Source: an uncultured Bacilli bacterium (GTDB lineage: Bacteria > Bacillota_I > Bacilli_A > RF39 > UBA660). Taken from it: 5,042 nucleotides of DNA. Positions 1 to 5,042 of this stretch are shown here, piece by piece. The stretch spans positions 5,144 to 10,185 of the forward strand of contig CAOVIS010000027.1 in the NCBI GenBank assembly GCA_948543905.1. Direction: 5' to 3'. The position numbers and the translations under genes are program-made. Each line of letters begins with the position of its first letter. The stretch's first letter is position 1. Below the pieces are notes generated by a model. It saw only the letters and a program-made list of their open reading frames with translations, was not told the origin of the DNA and did not search any database.

Positions 1-539
1 GCACTAGAGGGGTGAAAATTTAAGAATGAGTCGACATATTCACAAGCTTCTAAGATGAAGTATTTTTTAGATCCTATATGGTAATTGCCATTTATTTTTG
101 GAAGTGAGGCACCTATTTGGATAGTGGGATTAAGTCCAGCTTCTAAGAATATGCTTGATAGCATACCTGAGGTGGTACTTTTACCATGAGTACCACTTAT
201 ACAAATTAGATTTTCATAAAGTTTGGTATATTCACCTAGAAAAGGGGCACGTTCAATTGTTTCGATGTTATTATTTTTAGCAGCGATCATTTCAGGATCA
301 TCTTCTTTTATAGCGGCACTATAAATTACTAAATCAACATTTTTTATTATTTCAGGATTATGACCAATAGTAATATTAATACCTAAATTTTCTAAATATT
401 CAGTATTTTTAGAAGGTGAAAGATCACTTCCAGTTACTTCTTTTTGATCATTTAAAAGCATTGCTGCTATAGCATACATACTGGCTCCACCTATGCCGAT
501 TAAATGTATTTTTTGATAATCTTGAATATTTTTTAACAT
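1..539 (-). CDS. murC: UDP-N-acetylmuramate--L-alanine ligase MurC, N-terminal part
   Basis: MurC is the cytoplasmic Mur ligase that uses ATP to join L-alanine to UDP-N-acetylmuramic acid, the first step of peptidoglycan stem-peptide synthesis. The 179 visible codons begin at the ATG at 539-537. They show the N-terminal nucleotide-sugar-binding motif IHLIGIGGASM (residues 11-21), the RAPFLGEY segment (97-104) that precedes the central domain, and the ATP-binding P-loop GTHGKSTT (116-123). The segment EACEYVDSFLNFHP (164-177) is a MurC signature of Clostridia and Bacilli, where many other bacteria have EADESD. Complete MurC proteins have roughly 450 residues, so about 60% is missing because the gene leaves the window at its left edge, not because it is broken. 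The start is supported by GGAGGG seven bases upstream. The gene diverges from the secretion-like operon. A cell-wall ligase in the genome argues for a walled bacterium. Confidence 0.96.
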   Translation of the reverse strand, partial: MLKNIQDYQKIHLIGIGGASMYAIAAMLLNDQKEVTGSDLSPSKNTEYLENLGINITIGHNPEIIKNVDLVIYSAAIKEDDPEMIAAKNNNIETIERAPFLGEYTKLYENLICISGTHGKSTTSGMLSSIFLEAGLNPTIQIGASLPKINGNYHIGSKKYFILEACEYVDSFLNFHPSS

Positions 540-546
540 CTTAAAT

Positions 547-552
547 CCCTCC
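547..552 (-). promoter_or_regulatory. Ribosome binding site of murC
   Basis: On the minus strand GGAGGG lies seven bases before the ATG at 539. It is a near-perfect Shine-Dalgarno sequence and fixes the murC start. Confidence 0.85.
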
Positions 553-571
553 ATTTGAATTTGTTTACTAT

Positions 572-601
572 ATTATATACTTAAAAATTAGAAATAAGCA
601 A
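572..601 (-). promoter_or_regulatory. Probable sigma-A type promoter of murC
   Basis: Read on the minus strand, TTGCTT (601-596) is followed after 18 bases by a perfect TATAAT (577-572). This fits a housekeeping promoter with a slightly weak -35 box. Transcription would begin near 565 and give a leader of about 25 bases that carries little besides the ribosome binding site. In DNA this AT-rich, -10-like hexamers are common by chance, but the combination of spacing, position and strand makes this one credible. Confidence 0.6.
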
Positions 602-631
602 TTATTTTTTGGATATTAAGATATTTTTAGC

Positions 632-660
632 TAGTTTTTTAGACTAAAGTTTGTTATAAT
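632..660 (+). promoter_or_regulatory. Probable extended -10 promoter of the secretion-like operon
   Basis: The sequence TGTTATAAT (652-660) is a perfect extended -10 element (TGnTATAAT). With a 17-base spacer the -35 position (632-637) reads TAGTTT, a poor match, which is typical where the TGn element compensates. Transcription would start near 667 and leave a leader of about 45 bases before the ATG at 712. No second promoter is evident in the short gaps between the three operon genes. The site lies about 50 bases from the murC start site, so the two transcription units diverge from one short region. Confidence 0.55.
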
Positions 661-699
661 TAAAGTGGTTGATTTTAAAAACTTTTTGAATGCCTAAAT

Positions 700-707
700 G
701 GAGGTGG
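700..707 (+). promoter_or_regulatory. Ribosome binding site of the first operon gene
   Basis: GGAGGTGG (700-707) places its GGAGG core seven bases before the ATG at 712. It is a strong site and selects this start over an out-of-frame ATG at 690. Confidence 0.85.
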
Positions 708-711
708 CTTT

Positions 712-1566
712 ATGAAGAACTTAAAGTATTTTATCTTTTTGTTAATAGTTAGCTTTGGAGCTTTAAGTACTGCTAAAGCCGATGGAGGAGTATGTACTTA
801 TAAAAATGAAGTTCAAGATGTTTATTATATTTGTACTTATTCAACAGTAACCGATTCAGTTTCGTGTAAACTTGATAATCGAGGAGGAATAAATGTAAGG
901 CAAGCTTCTAATTTTACAAAATCTTTATCTAAAAGTAATTTCTTTAATAGTAAGGGAGAGTTTTCTTGCTCTAGTAATGTTTATGTAAAAATGAATCAAA
1001 GTGTAGAAAATGGAGCAACAGCAAGTTCTTTACTCGGTATTTACGGAAGTAAGGCTGAGTGTGAGTCTGCGGCAGGTAGTAGTTGTTCTAGTTATCGAAA
1101 TGTCAGAGGGGAATCTCATAGTACATCAAGTACTGTCCCAGGAGAAGATGAACCTACTAATCCTAGTGGTGGTGGAAATACTGGAAGTGAAATAGATAAT
1201 GAAGGATATTATGATGTAAGTAATTTTTGTAGTAAAAATGTTTTAGGAGTTTTTACGACTTTGGGCTGGGTATTTTTTATAATTAAAATTGTAATTCCCA
1301 TTGTGTTAATTGTTTTTGGTTGTATTGATTTTGCTAAAGCAGTTATATCTAGTAAGGATGATGATATTAAAAAATCAGTTAAAAGTCTTATTATGAGAAT
1401 AATTGCTGGAATAGTTATTTTTATTATTCCAGCGGCTATAAATATGGTTGTTAATTTAGTTAGTGATAGACAAGATAATGTTTATCATGGTACGTTTGCA
1501 GATTGTACTAGTTGTATGTTAAAACCTAATCAAGATATTTGCACAACTTTAGTAGGAGGTAAATAA
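712..1566 (+). CDS. Secreted-domain membrane protein with VirB2/TrbC-like two-helix C-terminus
   Basis: I do not recognise a named gene. The 284-residue product starts with a signal peptide (Lys-rich N-terminus, hydrophobic core at 7-17, likely cleavage after AKA at 21-23). A cysteine-containing extracellular domain follows (Cys 28, 41, 52, 86, 117, 125), then a flexible Ser/Gly/Pro-rich linker (about 134-160) and Cys173. Two membrane helices come next, about 182-206 and 229-250, joined by a Lys- and Asp-rich loop (211-228) that should be cytoplasmic. The short tail carries Cys 265, 268 and 277, so all ten cysteines outside the membrane would lie on the outer face. The two-helix hairpin resembles VirB2/TrbC-type pilin-like subunits of type IV secretion systems, but those are usually only about 70-120 residues; the large ectodomain is extra. 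The hairpin is paralogous to that of the next gene. This is the first gene of the operon. That it is a pilus or channel subunit is inference; it could be a surface adhesin using the same anchor. Confidence 0.85.
   Translation: MKNLKYFIFLLIVSFGALSTAKADGGVCTYKNEVQDVYYICTYSTVTDSVSCKLDNRGGINVRQASNFTKSLSKSNFFNSKGEFSCSSNVYVKMNQSVENGATASSLLGIYGSKAECESAAGSSCSSYRNVRGESHSTSSTVPGEDEPTNPSGGGNTGSEIDNEGYYDVSNFCSKNVLGVFTTLGWVFFIIKIVIPIVLIVFGCIDFAKAVISSKDDDIKKSVKSLIMRIIAGIVIFIIPAAINMVVNLVSDRQDNVYHGTFADCTSCMLKPNQDICTTLVGGK
1554..1560 (+). promoter_or_regulatory. Ribosome binding site of the second operon gene, inside the first gene
   Basis: AGGAGGT (1554-1560) lies within the last codons of the upstream gene, where it encodes part of its Val-Gly-Gly-Lys end. 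Its GGAGG core is ten bases before the ATG at 1570. The placement suggests coupled translation of the two paralogues. Confidence 0.8.
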
Positions 1567-1569
1567 AAT

Positions 1570-2826
1570 ATGAAAAAATATTTAATTTTAGTGATATTTG
1601 CCTCTTTGATGTTTATAGAGGATGCTAAGGCTTTAGTTGGAGATGATTGTGCTAATAAGGGTACTTGTTTAACTTTATGTAGTTATAATAATACTTATTG
1701 GTATTCTCCTAGAACGGGTGCTAGGCAGAATTATACTAAAGGAATAACTATTTATTATAATTATAAAGATAAAAATATTACAGTTAATTGGAGTGATACA
1801 CATCCTAATAATTCTAAATATTATACTAAGACAGGTGGAGTAGATCAAGTTTTTTCAGTATATGGTAATAACTTTTATTGGGGTGTGGAAGGTACTCCTA
1901 GTTTATCAAATTTTGTATGTCCTAAGAATGCTTATTTAGATCATTCTTCTTTATCGTCTGATAATGAACTTTGTTTTGATGATGATGGTACAACTTGTAT
2001 AAATAAATATAGTAATGCTGGTACTGCTTTTGGAACTAAATCACAATATTATGTTTCTGGAGAAAAGAATTATGATATTTCTACGCATATTGCTAATTAT
2101 AGTGAGTTGTTATTTAAAGATATTAAAGATGATATTAGTGCTGGTAAATATAAGGATAGTGCTGATTTAAAAGAAAAAATTGAGTCGGATTTTGCAGATA
2201 ATTTTTTAAATGGTAATGATATCCCAGAATTTATTGTCAATATGTCTGAGTATCAAAATTTAACTGATAACGTTTTAAAAGAATATGAAAAACTTCGTAA
2301 AGAAGCGGTTAGTGATTCTAGAAAAGAAGCTGAAAAAGAAAAAGAGACGGCTAGAAGATTATTTGAAGGTGGGTTTATAACTCAAGAAGAATATGAAAAA
2401 AGAGTTAAAGAGGCAGAAGAAAAAGTATCAAATACTGAAGAGAACTGGGGAGATACGGAAGAGGTTAAAAAAGCAATAGATAATGCATTTACAAATATTA
2501 GTTTTAATGTTACAAAATTAGGAGATTTTAATGTAACATCATATTGTGAAAGTTATTTAGGAGATCCTGGGAAAAATGGGACTCCAGCTTATTATTTACA
2601 ATTTGCTTTTAATTTAATGAAATATATTGCTATTGTTTTACTTTTTGCTCTTAGTGTAGCTGAATTTGCTAAAGCTACAGTTGGTAGTAATCAGGATGCA
2701 ATGAAAAAAGCAATTCAGACAACGGTTAAAAGGCTTATAATTGTGGTAATTATATTCTTTTTACCAATACTTATAGATTTTATTTTTAAATTACTTGGTA
2801 TTTATAGTAAGTGTGGAATAGTTTAG
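1570..2826 (+). CDS. Secreted-domain membrane protein with coiled coil and VirB2/TrbC-like two-helix C-terminus
   Basis: I do not recognise a named gene. The 418-residue product has a signal peptide (hydrophobic core about 4-16, likely cleavage after AKA at 19-21) and a Tyr/Asn-rich extracellular domain with Cys 27, 33, 37, 117, 135 and 143. A long charged Glu/Lys region (about 233-290) is probably a coiled coil or helical stalk. Cys326 comes next, then two membrane helices, about 345-365 and 388-409, around a Lys-containing loop (370-388), and the protein ends soon after Cys415. All eight cysteines are predicted outside the cell, an even number that allows four disulfides. The hairpin aligns without gaps to that of the preceding gene, including a shared FAKA motif (366-369), Lys-Lys (379-380), Arg388 and Pro399. 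The ectodomains show no obvious similarity. The gene starts three bases after the previous stop. A stalked, surface-exposed subunit of a type IV secretion-like complex is the likeliest reading, but this is inference from topology and neighbours. Confidence 0.85.
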   Translation: MKKYLILVIFASLMFIEDAKALVGDDCANKGTCLTLCSYNNTYWYSPRTGARQNYTKGITIYYNYKDKNITVNWSDTHPNNSKYYTKTGGVDQVFSVYGNNFYWGVEGTPSLSNFVCPKNAYLDHSSLSSDNELCFDDDGTTCINKYSNAGTAFGTKSQYYVSGEKNYDISTHIANYSELLFKDIKDDISAGKYKDSADLKEKIESDFADNFLNGNDIPEFIVNMSEYQNLTDNVLKEYEKLRKEAVSDSRKEAEKEKETARRLFEGGFITQEEYEKRVKEAEEKVSNTEENWGDTEEVKKAIDNAFTNISFNVTKLGDFNVTSYCESYLGDPGKNGTPAYYLQFAFNLMKYIAIVLLFALSVAEFAKATVGSNQDAMKKAIQTTVKRLIIVVIIFFLPILIDFIFKLLGIYSKCGIV

Positions 2827-2833
2827 AAGGTGA
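2825..2833 (+). promoter_or_regulatory. Ribosome binding site of the third operon gene, overlapping the previous stop codon
   Basis: AGAAGGTGA (2825-2833) shares its first two bases with the TAG stop of the preceding gene. Its AAGG core ends seven bases before the ATG at 2838. It supports that start and tight operon coupling. Confidence 0.75.
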
Positions 2834-2837
2834 ATTT

Positions 2838-5042
2838 ATGTCAGAATTAATTTTTAGTGCAGGAATATTTTCAATGTTAGGCGAGGGAATAATTGATATT
2901 ATTTCAGGATTTTTATATGGTATATTATTATGGTTTAATTGTATAATTTATTCTTTTATTAGTTTTACATATAATATATTTTTAATTCTGGCTAACGGTG
3001 GTAATATATTTGATGCTAATAAAATAAGTGGGATGATTAATAGAATTTATGTTGTGTTAGGCGTTGTAGTATTATTTTTAGTAGCTTATTCTCTTTTAAA
3101 AAGTATGATTAATCCGGATGAAGCATTGAAGGGTAAAAAGTCGCCAGTAAATGTTATTAAAGATGTTGTGATTTCAGTTTGCTTAGTAGCTCTTGTTCCT
3201 TCTATTTTTGAGTTTGCTTTTAATGTTCAAAATGCTTTTTTATCTGAAAATACAATAGGTAAAATTATAATTGGTAATAATGCGGGGAGTAGTGATTCAG
3301 GAGATTCAGCTAATACTATTCGTAATGGCGGCTATGAAATGGCGGCAGGAGTTTGGCAAGCTTTTATATATCCGAATCCAAATGGAAATGAAAGTGGTAC
3401 GCCGTATTGTAGTACTTTAGATGAAGAAAGAGCAGGGCAAACTGCTTTTGGAGTAGCATGTGTGCCTTTAAATCTTGAAGATGAATTGACTTATGGCCAA
3501 GCATGGCGAACTGCGAGAGATGATTCGAGTTTTTTTGGTTTATATGATTTATTAATTGACCCTATTCTTACTGATAAAGTAACCTATTTATTTTTATTAG
3601 ATATTATAGCAGGAGTGTTTGTTCTCTTTGTAATGCTTAGATATTGTTTGGATATGGCATTAAGATTAGTAAAACTTGCAGTATATGAATTAATGGCTCC
3701 TTTACCTATTTTAGCAAGATTAATGCCTAATGAACAAACTAGTAAAGTGTTTAGTAATTGGGTGAAGGCGACTGTTTCTACTTTTGTGGAAGTATTTATT
3801 AGAATTGCTATTTTATATTTTGCAGTATTAATTATTTCAACAGTTGGAAGTAGTATTGGTAAATTATTTATGGGTGGAAGTTATGTAAGTAGTGAAGCTT
3901 TACCATTTGTAGTTTATATTGCTAGAGGATTAATTATTATTGGGATTGTGATGTTTGTAAGGCAAGCTCCAGAAATATTAAAAGAAATTACGGGCGTTGA
4001 TAGTGGTAAATATGGTAAATCGTTAATTAAAGGTGTTGGCATGATGGGAGCTGTATTTGGCGGTGGTGCGACGGCTGCTATTAGAAGTGTTGTAGGTGAT
4101 AAGAAAAATAATCCTGACTTTAGTACTGGTAAAAGAGCGGCTAGAGCTTTAACGGCAGCAGGTGGTGCTATGGGTAGAGGACTATGGCAAGGAAATAAAG
4201 TTAATAAATTTGGAGAAATTCCTAAAGCAGCAGGTAAATCTGCTAGTGGCTCATTAGATTTTAGATCTGCTCAAGCTGCGGCTGGTGGTAAAAGAAAATA
4301 TTTTGAACAAAAACGTGATGATACTAAGAAGAGAATCGAAGATTGGATGGGCGGAGCTTCTGAAGAATTAAAAGCTCTTAAGAAAATTAATGATGAGTTA
4401 TTAAAACAAATTGATTCAATTAAATCTATAGCTGACGATTATATTGGGAAACATGAATATGAATTCTTTACAGATGCTACAGTTCAAAGAGAATATAATA
4501 GAGTTGCGAAATTGAAAGCTGATGCTAAATCTGCAGGTGATATGGCTGAAGCTGCTAGACAGCAAGCAGAACTTGATAGAATAATGGACTTAAATAAAGA
4601 ATCTCGACTAGATTATTTAAAATCTAAATCTCAAGATATGACTATAAGTGCTGATGAGAGAAATAAATATGAAAGAAGATATAATCAAGCTCGAAAGGAT
4701 ACTACTGACGATTTTGCAAGAGAAGTACAATTTCATACAGGAGCTGAATTAGAAGCTACCCAAGTAGCAGATGTTAAGAAAACTTTGGGCGAATTAATGA
4801 AAGAATATCGTACAGCTCCAGCTGTTCAGTATGCTACTACCTCTAAAGGTCATGCAACCTATAGTGATATTGCTGATGGTTTAACTTCTGATGATTTATT
4901 AGATGCAGATAAAACAGCTATATTTATTAAAAATTTAAAGAAAGCTACTAAGTATTCTAATACAGAAATTCAGTCTAAGATAAATGAAAATGAACGTCGT
5001 GAAGAGCGTAGAAAATCTGCTTCTGGAGGGGGAGATAAAAAA
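2838..5042 (+). CDS. VirB6/TrbL-like polytopic membrane protein with long cytoplasmic tail, 3' end outside window
   Basis: The frame stays open from the ATG at 2838 to the last base (735 codons, no stop), so the C-terminus is missing. Hydrophobic segments lie at about 17-33, 35-52, 70-90, 108-130, 247-271, 312-335 and 354-374; the first may be a re-entrant or surface helix. The Lys-rich loop at 91-107 should be cytoplasmic. This puts the 131-245 loop, with its two cysteines (191 and 208), outside, and the amphipathic stretch 272-310 (with APLPILARLMP at 286-296) inside. After the last helix, RQAPEILKEITG (375-386) leads into a Gly/Ala-rich stretch (about 396-450) and then a highly charged region (about 475-735) that looks largely helical or coiled-coil. 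Several membrane helices with a large loop and a Gly/Ala-rich charged tail match the general plan of VirB6/TrbL inner-membrane channel proteins of type IV secretion systems. Classical VirB6 proteins have about 300 residues, so the extra length is mostly tail. The gene starts 11 bases after the previous one. The assignment rests on topology and context, not on a diagnostic motif. Confidence 0.82.
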   Translation, partial: MSELIFSAGIFSMLGEGIIDIISGFLYGILLWFNCIIYSFISFTYNIFLILANGGNIFDANKISGMINRIYVVLGVVVLFLVAYSLLKSMINPDEALKGKKSPVNVIKDVVISVCLVALVPSIFEFAFNVQNAFLSENTIGKIIIGNNAGSSDSGDSANTIRNGGYEMAAGVWQAFIYPNPNGNESGTPYCSTLDEERAGQTAFGVACVPLNLEDELTYGQAWRTARDDSSFFGLYDLLIDPILTDKVTYLFLLDIIAGVFVLFVMLRYCLDMALRLVKLAVYELMAPLPILARLMPNEQTSKVFSNWVKATVSTFVEVFIRIAILYFAVLIISTVGSSIGKLFMGGSYVSSEALPFVVYIARGLIIIGIVMFVRQAPEILKEITGVDSGKYGKSLIKGVGMMGAVFGGGATAAIRSVVGDKKNNPDFSTGKRAARALTAAGGAMGRGLWQGNKVNKFGEIPKAAGKSASGSLDFRSAQAAAGGKRKYFEQKRDDTKKRIEDWMGGASEELKALKKINDELLKQIDSIKSIADDYIGKHEYEFFTDATVQREYNRVAKLKADAKSAGDMAEAARQQAELDRIMDLNKESRLDYLKSKSQDMTISADERNKYERRYNQARKDTTDDFAREVQFHTGAELEATQVADVKKTLGELMKEYRTAPAVQYATTSKGHATYSDIADGLTSDDLLDADKTAIFIKNLKKATKYSNTEIQSKINENERREERRKSASGGGDKK

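Noticed and set aside
97..186. MurC motif variants (GKS instead of GKT in the P-loop, a Cys in EACEY) as signs of a divergent or inactive enzyme.
   Set aside because: Ser is an accepted alternative to Thr at this Walker A position, and the EACEY form is a known variant in Clostridia and Bacilli. The rest of the visible protein is typical.
626..648. Imperfect inverted repeat TTTAG...CTAAA around the -35 region of the operon promoter, a possible operator.
   Set aside because: The arms are only five bases with a 13-base centre, in very AT-rich DNA where such pairs are common by chance.
677..687. AAAAACTTTTT palindrome in the operon leader, considered as a terminator or attenuator.
   Set aside because: A five-pair A/T-only stem with a one-base centre cannot form a stable hairpin, and no GC-rich stem precedes a T-run.
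690..752. A short frame of about 20 codons starting at the ATG at 690, overlapping the start of the first operon gene; a possible leader peptide.
   Set aside because: No Shine-Dalgarno sequence precedes the ATG, and the GGAGGTGG at 700-707 is placed for the ATG at 712. Such a frame is expected by chance.
1010..1195. A 61-codon open frame inside the first operon gene, in another frame.
   Set aside because: It has no ribosome binding site, a low-complexity Val/Leu-rich product, and lies wholly inside a well-supported gene with a signal peptide and membrane helices. It is a shadow frame.
2838..5042. Possible recoding (TGA as tryptophan) that could explain a very long frame in an AT-rich genome.
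   Set aside because: The frame contains no TGA and uses TGG for tryptophan, so no recoding is needed.

Overview
The window comes from an AT-rich, low-GC Gram-positive-type bacterium. The genes have strong GGAGG-type ribosome binding sites, a codon bias toward A or T at the third position, secreted proteins with short Lys-rich signal peptides, and a MurC of the kind seen in Clostridia and Bacilli. Tryptophan is written TGG and no in-frame TGA occurs in the open frames, so the standard bacterial code fits and a Mycoplasma/Spiroplasma-type code does not. An uncultured gut Firmicute or a peptidoglycan-making Mollicutes relative (RF39-like) would match, but that placement is inference.

Layout. 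Positions 1-539 (minus strand) hold the first 179 codons of murC, which runs off the left edge. Positions 540-711 are a divergent intergenic region. It has a good promoter for murC on the minus strand, a separate extended -10 promoter on the plus strand, and a strong ribosome binding site on each side. From 712 to the right edge lies one tight plus-strand operon of three genes with gaps of 3 and 11 bases: a 284-residue protein, a 418-residue protein, and a polytopic membrane protein of at least 735 residues that is still open at 5042.

How the genes may work together. The first two operon products share one plan: a signal peptide, a cysteine-containing extracellular domain, then a C-terminal hairpin of two membrane helices around a short Lys-rich loop. 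The hairpins align without gaps (15 of 45 positions identical, counted by eye) and resemble the two-helix VirB2/TrbC-type subunits of type IV secretion systems, here carrying large extracellular domains. The third product has about six membrane segments, one large extracellular loop with two cysteines and a long charged cytoplasmic tail. This is the plan of VirB6/TrbL-type inner-membrane channel proteins. Together they look like the membrane part of a type IV secretion-like apparatus. No ATPase, relaxase, integrase, transposase or origin of transfer is visible, so whether it moves DNA, exports protein or builds a surface structure cannot be decided here. The genes after 5042 should settle this.
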